Assembly (NCBI GenBank): GCA_003254885.1
Contig: QANT01005427.1
Location: 1-23,585, forward strand
Length of the DNA stretch: 23,585 bases
Source of the DNA: Purshia tridentata
Taxonomy: Eukaryota > Streptophyta > Magnoliopsida > Rosales > Rosaceae
Reading direction: 5' to 3'
Positions 1-9,480 of this stretch are shown piece after piece (the first letter of the stretch is position 1; each line of letters starts with the position of its first letter). The notes beneath the pieces are model-generated. The model was not told where the DNA came from and made no database searches. It saw only the letters and a program-made list of their open reading frames with translations. The position numbers were made by a program, and so were the translations under genes.

Positions 1-197
1 CACCCAAACGCCCCCACAAAAGTCTCATTCTAATTCTCCTCTCCTCCTTCCCCTCTTAATAATATTCATTCACAACACCCCCTTTTGCTCCCCATAACTA
101 TTTGAACCCACATATATATATTATCATCTCCCCCAATCCCCCATTTCACACACCAAAGAAACTAAACACCTCTCTAAGCTTTCAGATATCCCCCCAA
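1..197 (+). promoter_or_regulatory. 5' leader and partial promoter of the HD-Zip gene
   Basis: This pyrimidine- and C-rich stretch leads to the ATG at 198. The TA run at about 111-121 is too close to the start codon to be a convincing TATA box, so most of the stretch is probably 5' untranslated leader, with the core promoter at or beyond the window edge. There is no upstream in-frame ATG; the open frame runs back to a TTG at 102, but the protein family start matches the ATG at 198. Confidence 0.5.
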
Positions 198-1540
198 ATG
201 GGTTTTGATCATGATCATCATGCTTGTAACACAGGGCTCGTCTTGGGCTTAGGTCTCACAACAGCATCCCCCCAAGAGACTACTTCACCAAACTTGACAA
301 AGAAGCCTAGTTCCTCAAATTTTGGTGCCACAAGTCCTAATTTTGAGCCATCTTTAACTTTGGGTCTCTGTGGTAGTGAGCCATATCACAAAGGTAGTAC
401 CACTACTACTGCTTGTCATGAGGAAGCCATTGATTTGTATAGGCAAGCATCTCCTCATAGCCATAGCGCAGTCTCTTCTTTCTCTAGTGGTAGGGTGGTG
501 AAGAGGGAGAGGGACCTTAGCAGTGAAGAGGTTGAGGTGGAGAAAGTAGTCTCTTCAAGAGTCATCAGTGATGAAGATGAAGATGGTCCTAATGCAAGAA
601 AGAAGCTCAGGCTCACCAAGGAACAATCTGCCCTCCTAGAAGAAAGCTTCAAACAACATAGCACTCTCAACCCTGTAATAATCTCTCTCTCTCTCTCTCT
701 CTCTCATGAAAATTGAAAAGCTAGTATACTAATATTATCGTTATTGGGTTTAATTCATTACAGAAGCAAAAGCAAGCTTTGGCCAGACAGCTAAATTTGA
801 GGCCTCGACAAGTAGAAGTATGGTTCCAAAATAGGAGAGCCAGGTAAAATTCGCTATATTATCCTTGTTAATTCTATATCTGCAAAAACAAGACGTAACG
901 CAGATGAAAATTATTTCTACAATTACTACCACCACCCAAACACTGCTCCAAAAAACCCATTTATTAATTATTGCCTCTCTCTTTTTTCACTTTAAGATTA
1001 AAATCCTAACAAAATTAACTAGGATTTGTTAATCTTTATCAGTAAATCACAACCTGACACAGATAAATAAATCATTTAACAGAAGAAAAGACAAAAGAAT
1101 TCATGTCAGACTGTGATTTGCTAGTAATAAAGTGAACAAAGACCAAACATTTTTTATATATTCTTTTTATTTTTTCAGAAATATACCAGAAATAATTAAT
1201 TATATGGGTGTGGAATCAAATTTGTGGTGTTGTTATTTGGTGATGCAGGACAAAGCTGAAGCAAACAGAAGTAGACTGTGAGTTCTTGAAGAAGTGCTGT
1301 GAAACACTAACAGATGAGAACAGGAGGCTACAGAAGGAGGTCCAAGAACTGAAGGCACTGAAGCTGAGCCAACCTTTGTACATGCACATGCCTGCAGCCA
1401 CCCTAACTATGTGTCCGTCTTGTGAAAGGATTGGAGGGGTGGGGAGTGAGGGTGCTAATAGTAATTCCAAGACCCCATTTTCGATTGCTCCAAAGCCTCA
1501 CTTCTATAGTCCCTTCACTAATCCTTCTGCGGCTTGTTAG
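198..1540 (+). CDS. HAT22: Class II HD-Zip transcription factor, HAT22/HAT9-like (3 exons)
   Basis: A nuclear DNA-binding protein; class II HD-Zip proteins are mostly repressors in shade, auxin, ABA and leaf-ageing responses. Exons are 198-674, 764-843 and 1249-1540, all GT-AG, coding 282 residues, the usual length for this clade. In order: an N-terminal LxLxL (EAR-type) repressor motif at residues 14-20 and a second at 53-57; an acidic stretch near 122-130; the homeodomain at about 132-188 with the WFQNRR recognition helix at 179-184; a leucine zipper with leucines at 199, 206, 213 and 220; the CPSCE redox motif at 241-245. The C-terminus ends in FTNPSAAC, which I recognise from HAT22/HAT9. 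Intron 1 splits the homeodomain after the NP of HSTLNP, and intron 2 falls within the Arg codon before TKLKQTE, as known for the class. The start is the ATG at 198, giving the MGFD...[10 protein letters not shown] opening. HAT22 and HAT9 are close paralogues, so the symbol is a best match, not an orthology claim. Confidence 0.95.
682..705 (+). repeat. (TC)12 microsatellite in intron 1 of the HD-Zip gene
   Basis: Twelve perfect TC units begin seven bases after the exon 1 donor (GT at 675) inside an intron of only 89 bp. The length is likely to vary between individuals. Confidence 0.95.
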
Positions 1541-2242
1541 GCCTCCTTAATTTCGTGCTTAATATTAGGATTAGACCAAGGAGAAAGATAAATCAAACCC
1601 CCATAACCCCTATATTTTTTGTTGGTTAAGGGATTTGTAGTCAAAGAAAGATGGAGTTAGCTAGTTACTGTAATTAATTTGTAGAAATTAAATACTTATT
1701 ACTGATCGATCGATCCAATTACCTTTTCTTTTCTTTTTTTCTTTTAAAAGAAATTATATATGTATGTAAATTTTCGAACAATATATATATCTATGAAGGA
1801 ATTACTATTATTTATTGTTTATTAATTAAATTAACTGTATCTCTTTTAATTTCTTTCTTTTAATATGTAAGTTGAGACAAAAGACTGTATCCTCACGCAT
1901 GACTTAATTGGTTAGTTGGTTGAAGTTGAAGTGAAAGATGAGTTGCCATGTATGTATGTATGTACATGAAATTAAGCCTTTAATTTGTACGTGCAGCAAA
2001 TTTCTTTTATTGCAATGTTGGATGGGATTCAATTCAAATCTGGACCAAACAAAAGCTCTCTCTTTGGATATGTCTACTATATCCAATTTTTGTTGGCCAA
2101 TGGATATTTCTTGATTGTCTTCTATATCTTAAACATGAAGAAACAATCAAATACTTACAATAAAACTATTGTGTCATTTCTCTGATCCATTTCTTTGGCA
2201 GCAACAATATCTTACGTAAGCTTCTTCTTTTTTTTGCCAGTT
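1541..2242 (+). other. 3' untranslated region and flank of the HD-Zip gene
   Basis: AT-rich sequence after the TAG stop. Transcription probably ends within the first few hundred bases, but no single polyadenylation signal stands out. An 8-bp inverted pair TTGGATAT / ATATCCAA lies near 2064-2086. No further coding sequence is recognised; short open frames here have no family features. Confidence 0.5.
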
Positions 2243-2279
2243 TTTCATATAATGCTTAAACGTTAAGCATCATATGAAA
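2243..2279. repeat. Near-perfect 37-bp palindrome
   Basis: Two 17-bp arms, 2243-2259 and 2263-2279, are reverse complements with one mismatch (A2251 against C2271) around the 3-base loop ACG. The left arm reads TTTCATATAATGCTTAA. No target-site duplication was found, so it may be a chance palindrome, a tiny transposon remnant or a cruciform-forming site. Confidence 0.85.
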
Positions 2280-2685
2280 TATTGATTATATGCGTTCCAC
2301 GTAATTGATAAACCTATCTATTTTTGACATATGAATTTATAACTTAATCACTCTATGATTACTTTATTTAGTTATTTATTATAATATTTGTGGAGTTAAC
2401 TAGAATGTCACTTTGACATACCATTTTAATTACACTTCTAACAAAAATAAGACGAGTATTATTTTGCTCATCAATGGTGAACAATATATTTCTTAAATGA
2501 GACTCCGGCGTCCACATACGTACAAGTGAATCAATCCTATTTTTATAAAAGATGTTATCAACAATCATGTGACTCATCAAACAATGATGAAAATTGATAG
2601 AAAAGTAGCTAGAGAAGTTATTATTAAATTAATGATTTCAATGAAACCATATATGACATGTTTGACCAAGAAATAGTGTTGGAGT
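2280..2685. other. Intergenic, no gene seen
   Basis: AT-rich DNA with no coding sequence or clear repeat that I can support. The one open frame on the minus strand (2368-2580) has no recognisable domain. Confidence 0.5.
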
Positions 2686-3065
2686 TGATGATTATATAAG
2701 AAGTAAGTGTGGGGTTAAGGTGTGGGACGTTAGCTCACATGTATCTGTCTGTAATTCAGTTGCTTGGAGACAGATAGAGGTTGAGAGGGTGAGGGTCTAC
2801 TTCTTCTACTACTACTTCTAAATGGGTGGTTCTGGTGGTGAGAAGCGTGTGGAGAAAGAAAGGAATGGATGATTCACTTATAAAAAATACAAGAATGGAT
2901 AGTGAGGCTTGTGGTCACGTGACATGCTAGGCCTTTATGAGGACCAGTGGGTCATACCCCACGTGATGTGCCAATGGCCCTCTTCCCTTTCTCTCTTTCA
3001 CAAAATCTTATCATGAGATTTTGTATCAAAGTCAGACCCTCCTTCCATTTTATTGAGGGGCCCAA
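2686..3065. promoter_or_regulatory. G-box-containing structured segment of unknown role
   Basis: This stretch is less AT-rich than its surroundings. It holds a TATATAAG at 2693-2700, an 8-bp inverted pair ATCTGTCT/AGACAGAT (2743-2750 and 2768-2775), a second TATA-like run near 2879-2887, two perfect CACGTG G-boxes (2916-2921, inside the 10-bp palindrome GTCACGTGAC, and 2960-2965), and a 9-bp-stem hairpin at 3000-3024 (ACAAAATCT ... AGATTTTGT). G-boxes are bound by plant bZIP and bHLH factors. No protein is encoded, so it could be an enhancer, a noncoding transcript's promoter or a gene relic. Confidence 0.35.
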
Positions 3066-3601
3066 ACAATGAATCTACCCACCCTTTCTTTCTCATTTCC
3101 TTAATATTCTTAGATTTGGTTCTATATAAAAATAAAATAAAAATCTTCAATTTGTTTTCATATAATATGATAGTGTTTTGTCCAAAAAAATAGTAATATG
3201 ATAGTGTTTAATTTATTTGAATAAGATCTTACCATAAACGAATAATATTAATATTCTTTTAACATATTTTTAACATACTTAAAATTTAAATTAAATGATA
3301 TAACATGTCAAGTTATCTAATAAAAGGAAATTTACTAAAATGTGCTCTAAGGTAGACCTAAATTTAATGAAGTGTTAATATCGTGTTGGTCTATTGTATG
3401 TAACTTGACTACTTGTTGTAAATAAATGAGCTTTATAGTGGATTGAATTAGGGATTTGTCTGATGTACTTTTTTTTTTGTTTGCTTTAATCTTAGTCATG
3501 TATTGTAAATCTAAGTGTTCACATTTGATCACATTCACACCTAAAAGCACTATTAATATACTTTTCATTAGAAACTTATAAAGGAGTAACAACATCTTGA
3601 G
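3066..3601. other. Intergenic, no gene seen
   Basis: AT-rich DNA with a 15-base direct repeat, AATATGATAGTGTTT, at 3164-3178 and 3195-3209. A minus-strand open frame at 3347-3595 has no family signature. Confidence 0.4.
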
Positions 3602-3760
3602 TTAATTGATCCAAAACCACAAAGGAGCTTCATGAAACCAATCAGCTCTACAACTACTATATAGTAGATAAACAAGCACATGAGCAGCTTTATTACAAGA
3701 ACAAAAAATTGTCCGACAACTAGAATTAGAAACATATGCCAAACTCCCTCTGATATATTC
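3602..3760 (-). pseudogene. Decayed RNase H-like fragment (LINE or domesticated reverse-transcriptase type)
   Basis: Read on the minus strand from 3760 to the TAA at 3602-3604, 52 residues are open. They include the pattern C-x-C-NKAAHVL, about eleven residues, then ADWFHEAP. That resembles the C-terminal end of plant RNase H-like (RVT_3) domains found in LINE-derived polyproteins and their single-domain relatives, where a basic residue-N-x-x-AH-x-LA motif is followed by W-x-E-x-P. There is no start codon, and stops lie immediately upstream in the same frame, so it is a relic. The match is from memory and short, so the family call is tentative. Confidence 0.4.
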
Positions 3761-4483
3761 TTATCCTTATAATATACGACTAAAATTAAAAATCAAGTAA
3801 AATTAATCACATAAACAATCGATTTAGAACCAAAGTGAACTCAATCACATGTGAATTAATAAAACGCTGTTACATCATTTACGAACTTGATCGAGAACTC
3901 TAACAGTGCCTTTAACAATAATAAGATACTCACATTTGTCTGTTGGAGTAAATTTTTGGTGGTTCAAAATATTATTTTCAAAACCCAATCTAAAAAGCCA
4001 CCAATATTCTACCTTTACAATGATGGAACACGTATTAGGTTGAGGGACACTAAAATGGACGGTTGAGATTGAGAAGGGGGGACCGGGAAGATATATTTCT
4101 ACATGTTTACGTTATAGGCACGCTATGATGAATGATGAGAAAGGTTGTTCTAAAAGACTAAAATAGTCCACACATCACTCAAATAAATGGATGATGGATG
4201 GTGTGGAGTGTGGACCAATAAATCATGAGGGGAACTTTCCAGGAAAAGAGTGCACTTTCCGAGAAACCCTGTGGTCTTATGGTCTCTCATCATCATCATC
4301 ACTTTCTTCACCTTTTTTATTTATTTATGTTACACTCATCATTATCTATATCTATGAACTCTTCAACCCCCGCTTTGAATTCCAAACTTGAAAAATTATT
4401 AATTTGATTTTCCAAACTGAGTGTGAAAGCTATGAATACATGTCTACATGGGCTATGAGCATTTGTTAGTTTTTTTTATTGAA
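3761..4483. other. Intergenic, no gene seen
   Basis: AT-rich, with a more mixed stretch at about 4020-4300 that contains a weak inverted pair around TCCACAC near 4167 and a short CAT/ATC trinucleotide run near 4285. Overlapping short frames at 4191-4407 are not supported as genes. Confidence 0.4.
4182..4204 (+). repeat. 23-bp exact direct repeat, copy 1
   Basis: The 23-mer beginning AATAAATGGATGATGG at 4182-4204 recurs exactly at 5863-5885, 1.68 kb away. The flanks differ. Confidence 0.85.
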
Positions 4484-4868
4484 GAATGCTATCTATCTTT
4501 TCCTTTTACCTTCTACATTTTCACTCATTTTCTTTTTTATTACTCACATTTTAAAATATGTTTTTACGATTCGAATTGTTCATATTTTAAATAATTATTT
4601 GAAGATCATTTCTGTACAAAATTAACTAAATCAGAAATCGTTTGATCATGTAATTGTTATAAATAAATTGACGGTGAATCAAATTGTTATCAAAATCGTC
4701 CGTTTATTTTATTATAGTTACATAATCAAATGATTTTTGATTTGATTAATTTTTTGTAGAGATAATGTTCATTATTAGATCTAACAAATGAACGATTCTG
4801 ATCATCAATTTACGATATAAAATTAAAATAATAAAAGAAAAAGTGGATGAAGGAAGTGGATATCATTC
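4484..4868. mobile_element. MITE with long imperfect inverted repeats (family shared with 6901-7324)
   Basis: The ends read GAATGCTATC (4484 on) and, reverse-complemented, GAATGATATC (ending 4868). The arms pair almost throughout, most clearly 4614-4675 against about 4690-4760. It has no coding capacity. T-rich runs flank both ends, so the target duplication cannot be defined. The inner arm shares AATCGTTTGAT and TAATTGTT with the element at 6901-7324, so both belong to one family; a Mutator-type origin is possible but unproven. Confidence 0.7.
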
Positions 4869-5526
4869 CTTTTTTTTTGTTTTCCAACATTTTTCTATAT
4901 TAGGAGCTTTTTTGGGTTTGCTTAATGCTATTTTAGGAGGATAAGGTTGTTGTCTAGTGTGGAGGGCATAGGGGACATAAACTTTTGTTTAAGAAAATCA
5001 TAGTGATATTATTTGAATGCAAAAATGGTAGGGTCCATATATATATATATATGCATGCTTTTGCTAAAGCTTGTGATGTTTAATCTTCCCCTAATTATAG
5101 ATTCCATCTACGTGTGCACATACGTAAGTTTATAAAGAAATGGACAAAGAATACACATGTCTACCATTGGATTCTTTGTCGGCTCTGTACAGGTTATATA
5201 TGATTTTTGTATATGATTTTTGGAATTACTAGATTTCATAAACTTAAAATTCTACATCATCTGTTCTGTTCAAAAGTATAAAATATTAGATACAAATTAA
5301 ATGTCAAAATTAGGGTACAATGGTCTTTTCACGAAAAGTTTTTGAAAGTAGGGTACCATCAAATTATTTATTTTGGATGTATTTTTCTTTGCGGTGCCTT
5401 TTGGATTTTTATTGTGTGCTACTGTAATCTGATGGCCAAATATTTATATTATTGTGAAATATTACATTTATGTTATGGATATTGTTCGTGTAGTTCCAAA
5501 AATTTGTTACTTCATTAAGGAAAAAG

Positions 5527-5544
5527 AAGGTCAAATTTGACCTT
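5527..5544. repeat. 18-bp perfect palindrome with paired TTGACC cores
   Basis: AAGGTCAAATTTGACCTT is a perfect palindrome with no spacer. Each half contains TTGACC, the core bound by plant WRKY factors (W-box), so it forms two head-to-head W-boxes. It is 4 kb from the nearest gene start, so a regulatory role is unproven. Confidence 0.8.
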
Positions 5545-5862
5545 TTATATTAAACAATATTGCTAGAGAATTTAAATTTGTATTCTAAATTTGAATTTCA
5601 AATAATATGTTATTAAATATTTAAGTATTTTACTTATTATGAAATAAATAAGTTTTAAAATGAATCATATATAAATTAATAAAATATTGATACAATATCT
5701 GAATATAAATGTAAAACTTTCTTTTGTGGTAATAAGGAGGGCTATAAGCTCAAAAAAATATAAAAACTAACTACAAACAAATTTAGACTTAATCTAACAA
5801 TTACTGTCAGTCTCAAATAAATAAAAAGAGAAATAAACAAGAACAACTATAAATTTAAAATC

Positions 5863-5885
5863 AATAAATGGATGATGGATGGTGT
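5863..5885 (+). repeat. 23-bp exact direct repeat, copy 2
   Basis: Exact second copy of the 23-mer at 4182-4204. Confidence 0.85.
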
Positions 5886-6408
5886 CATGTCTAGATTTAA
5901 GATAATTTATCATGACACGACATGCAGACACCTAAATACAACACGTTGCCTAACCTAAGAATTACGTACCCCATAGTGCATTATTTATTACATTGTCTTT
6001 TTCTTTAACACCTAAAACTTATTGCATAGTTTAATCAACGATGAATTTAGACATGCGAGAGTACGTATTAACTATAATAACTAGATATGTATTATTAAGT
6101 TTTTCTTTTGTAATGAGCTGCATTATTGATTGATTTATTATTCAAATTTTCAGTTATTAAGTGGTGTATAGTAGGCTTATAAGTAGCGTATGATCAACAT
6201 GTTATATAATTAACTATTTATTAAGACTTCATTCTTGAATGAAATACAAATACATTAGTTAATTAAGATATAAAAACTAGAATAAATAATTTTATGGTGT
6301 GTTTGATTAGTATTGTTCGAAAAGCAAACTAATTAAACGGTGATGGTCTGATTGGTGACTATCATGCATGCGTCAGCAGCAAGGAAAAGAAAAATAAGAG
6401 GTGGAGGC

Positions 6409-6445
6409 AATCAATCAATCAGTCACTCAATCAATCAATCAATAA
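6409..6445 (+). repeat. (AATC)n microsatellite, interrupted
   Basis: Two runs of AATC units, at 6409-6420 and about 6428-6442, are separated by AGTCACTC. The surrounding 6300-6680 is less AT-rich than average and contains no gene I can recognise. Confidence 0.85.
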
Positions 6446-6900
6446 ATCATGAATAATGAATCATGGGCTGCTTGTGAGAGTTGTGAGTAGCTAGTACTTA
6501 CACGCGAGCGTGAATGAATTCGAAGCAAATAAAAAAACTCCATTTTGACTAGGTTAGGGTCCTATTGACTTGGCTTTGTTCCTAAACCTGAAGACAGAAA
6601 CATATAGCTAGGTTTGACAAGTAGTAGTACTGCTCTTATAGGTTTGGCAAAAGAATGGGCGGCTTTTGTTGTTGTAGATATGGAAACTAGCCGACCTATC
6701 CCATCAGATCTTTAAATAATTGAGGCTACATAACACCCATTTCTGGACCAACATTTAAGTTTTGAATAGACAGTAAGTGTTATTATGATGCAGATTCTAT
6801 ATTTTATATTTGCCTTCAAAAAATTGTAAATTTTAATTCAGAATTTAAGACCAGAAACGATACACTAAAAAAGTTCTCATTGCATACATAAATATATAAG

Positions 6901-7324
6901 AACAATTTTTGGCTCACTTTTAGGGGATTTCAAGGTTACTGCACTTTTTAAAATTACAATTTTAACAATACTAATGCACAATTGAAACCGTTTACATTTT
7001 AGATCACCTATTATAGATTAACTATGCAAAAAATCAACTCAATCAAAAATCGTTTGATTATATAATTGTTGTCAATTAAATAGAAAAAATAAATGGTTTC
7101 GAATTAAAGAGTGATTTTTTAATCAAACCGTTGATTTTTTCTATTTAATTGACAACAATTCTATAACCAAATAATTTTCGATTGAATTAATTTTTTGCAT
7201 AAATGATCTATAATAAGTGATATAAAATGTGAACGGTTCCAATTATGCGCCAATATTACCAAAATCATAATTTTAAGGAGTGGGGTGACCTTGAGGTACC
7301 CCAATGAGTGACCCAAAAATTGTT
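6901..7324. mobile_element. 424-bp foldback (long-armed MITE)
   Basis: Almost the whole element is an inverted repeat: the left arm 6901-7099 pairs with 7124-7324 around a spacer of about 24 bp. The ends read AACAATTTTTGG and CCAAAAATTGTT. The arms include long exact stretches such as ATTGTTGTCAATTAAATAG. The flanks (AATATATAAG and ATATGTATAA) are only roughly alike, so the target duplication is uncertain. There is no protein coding. It shares its inner arm sequence with the element at 4484-4868. A transcript through it would fold into a hairpin of about 200 bp. Confidence 0.85.
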
Positions 7325-7831
7325 ATATGTATAATGTATTGATATATTGATACTTATAACATGCATATGCTCCATTATTGGTTGCTATAATTTCTCATTT
7401 ATTATGTTATCATAAAAAATAAAAAAAAGAGGTCAAAATGGACTTGATCATCGGCATGTTAATCACAGATAATGTGCTACATTAGTTCTTCATCAATTCA
7501 CGTTACTAAAATAATAAATAAAAACCTGCATGATTAGCAATTGGAAGTACCTCGATAATCTTCCACTGCACTTACATCTCATTCTTTGTTTGCATTAGAT
7601 TTTGTGTTTCTTCTATTCTCACATCTCACCCGCTTTTTAATTATTTTTTAATTACAACTTTATCTTTATATGAAATAATTTTAAGAGACCAATATTTAAA
7701 ATTGGCTATCTATGAGCACACACACATTTCAATTGTTTTGTTCAAAGATCGATGTACTTGACTGAGAGGTAAGTGTTAGATTGACCCCATTAAGCTTAAT
7801 TAATCAAAATCAACTAGAATGTAGTTTAGAG
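7325..7831. other. Intergenic, no gene seen
   Basis: AT-rich DNA between two transposons, with no coding sequence or repeat I can support. The last eight bases, 7824-7831, are the left target duplication of the next element. Confidence 0.5.
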
Positions 7832-8432
7832 CAAGGAGTTAAATTTTGGTTATGTGGAAATTTTCAATGGAAGTTTCGACGGAAATTTCGAGAAAATTTC
7901 GATTTCGCTAGTGTTTTAACAGAAATGACAGAAATTGCTATTAACATACGGAAATTTTGAATAAAACTTTACTATAAGTTTATTTAACATATAATCTACT
8001 ATACTGATAAAAAAAATATTGAAGAAATCAAATTTTATAATAGGTTTCATGTGTTAAGGTGATTATAATACACGCTGATGACAAATACAGTTAAATAAAA
8101 TTAGTATAATTAATAAATAAAATTAGTATATTATTTATATTTTTTATTTTTTAGGATAAGGTATAAGATATTAGAGATTTAGACCTTTTATTTTTAATTA
8201 TTTTTTGGTATAGAAATATATAAGAGTTTAGGGTTTAAAAACAACAAAACGAAACCCCAAAACCAAAAATCAAATGAAACCTCAAAAGTAAAGATTAAAT
8301 GAAACCCAAAGCTAAAAAACTAAATAAAATCTCAAACAAAACCCCAAACTTTTTTTTTAATTGCCTAAATATCTCAAACGGTCAAATCTCAATTAATTTT
8401 AAATTTTTTTCTTTTCTTTCCTTCTTTTTTTA

Positions 8433-8539
8433 TTCCCTTCCTTTTTTCTTCCCTTCCTTTTTTTTCTTCCCTTCCTTTTTTCTTTTCTTTCCTTTTTTTC
8501 TTTTCCTCCCTTTTTTTCTTTTCCTCCCCTTTTTTCTTT
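8433..8539 (+). repeat. 107-nt uninterrupted pyrimidine tract
   Basis: No purine occurs between A8432 and A8540 on the plus strand. The tract is built from variants of TTCCCTTCCTTTTTTC. Tracts of this type can form intramolecular triplex DNA. Confidence 0.9.
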
Positions 8540-8554
8540 ACCCTCCCCCTGCCC

Positions 8555-8797
8555 AGGCTGCCCGTGAGACCCATTCTCATTCCTTTTTTTTTTTTCTTTC
8601 CTCTCTCCTCCCTGCCCGTGACTCTCACCTTTCTTTCACATCTTTTTTCTTTTTCTTCCTTCTTCACACAGCAATGCCTAGGCTGCCCGTGAGACCCACT
8701 CTCATTCCCTTTTTTTTTTCTTTCCTCTCTCCTCCCTGCCCGTGACTCTCACCTTTCTTTCCCATCTTTTTTCTTTTTCTTCCTTCTTCACACAGCA
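8555..8797 (+). repeat. Tandem duplication of about 119 bp inside the hAT-like element
   Basis: Copy 1 (8555-8673) and copy 2 (8680-8797) both start AGGCTGCCCGTGAGACCCA and end CTTCACACAGCA. They differ by a few substitutions and the length of a T run, which suggests a fairly recent duplication. Confidence 0.9.
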
Positions 8798-9227
8798 GCC
8801 ACCACCATATCCGGCCACCAAGCATGCCTTTTCCGATCAACCCAAGGCCACCAGCGGAAGGCCCAAACGCAGGCCATCTTCTCCTTCCCTTCCTCCACGC
8901 CGGCCAGCCACCATGTGCTTCCGAAATTGCAAAATTGAAGATTGCCACCGCCGGTTTCTTTCGCCGATTCCAGTCACCTTCAAGCTTCGATCACCCTTTT
9001 TTTTTGTGGGTTTTTCTTCCCTCACCATAGGCTTTCATTCCCCTAAGGTTTGATATGCCAATTTTGTGTAATTTTAGTTTTGATTTTTAGGGTTTGAATA
9101 GAATTCCAAAATTTCCGAAAATTTCGGATATTTCGGCGAAATTTACACAAAATTTAGAAGGAAGGGTTTTAAAATTTCCATACCTCCCAAAAACGAAAAT
9201 TTCGAAATTTAACTCCTTGGTCTAGAG

Positions 9228-9480
9228 ATATTTTTCTTTCCAAATAACTAAATCAATCGATTGGAATTACATTTAGCCAACTAGTTTCTTTGTAAACTAA
9301 TACTAACTTGGTTTATTGGAGTAAAACTTCCATATAATGAGTATATATATCTATTGTCTTTATTTCTCTTATCGTGCGTTAAATTAAAAGCCTAACTTGT
9401 TAGAGCTACAAAGTTGAGTTCATTGTAAAGTACTTCCCATGTGAACACACCCAAATAGGACTGCCTTCCCATTTTAAGTA
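9228..9480. other. Short spacer between transposons
   Basis: AT-rich sequence with no feature that I can support. Confidence 0.5.

Larger units (their letters stand above)
4869..6408. other. Intergenic, no gene seen
   Basis: AT-rich DNA. It has a TA run at 5037-5052, a doubled TATATGATTTTTG near 5196-5222, the palindrome at 5527-5544 and the second 23-bp repeat copy at 5863-5885. The motif GGAGGGCTATAAGCTCAA near 5737 resembles GGAGGGCTAAAAGCCCAA near 10174. No coding sequence is recognised. Confidence 0.45.
7832..9219. mobile_element. hAT-like non-autonomous DNA transposon, 1388 bp
   Basis: The 15-bp terminal inverted repeats CAAGGAGTTAAATTT (7832 on) and AAATTTAACTCCTTG (to 9219) match exactly. 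They are flanked by an 8-bp target duplication with one mismatch, GTTTAGAG at 7824-7831 and GTCTAGAG at 9220-9227. An 8-bp duplication and a CAAGG terminus fit the hAT superfamily. Both subterminal regions are dense in GAAATTTCG-like motifs, as expected of transposase-binding sites. Inside are a pyrimidine tract (8433-8539), a tandem duplication (8555-8797) and a GC-richer stretch (about 8798-9060) that looks like captured host DNA. No transposase or intact gene is present; the open frames over the T/C tract are low-complexity artefacts. Confidence 0.85.

Noticed and set aside
102..197. N-terminal extension of the HD-Zip protein from a TTG at 102
   Set aside because: There is no ATG, and the class II family start matches the Met at 198.
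2640..3120. Possible microRNA precursor in the G-box segment
   Set aside because: Stems are only 8-9 bp and no known plant microRNA sequence was recognised.
4191..4407. Two overlapping open frames of 60-66 residues
   Set aside because: One owes its His run to a simple CAT repeat, and neither has a domain or conserved start.
8299..8948. Open frames of about 90-150 residues on both strands over the pyrimidine tract
   Set aside because: They are low-complexity Phe/Pro/Ser or Lys/Glu/Arg translations of a T/C tract inside a transposon, with no domain.
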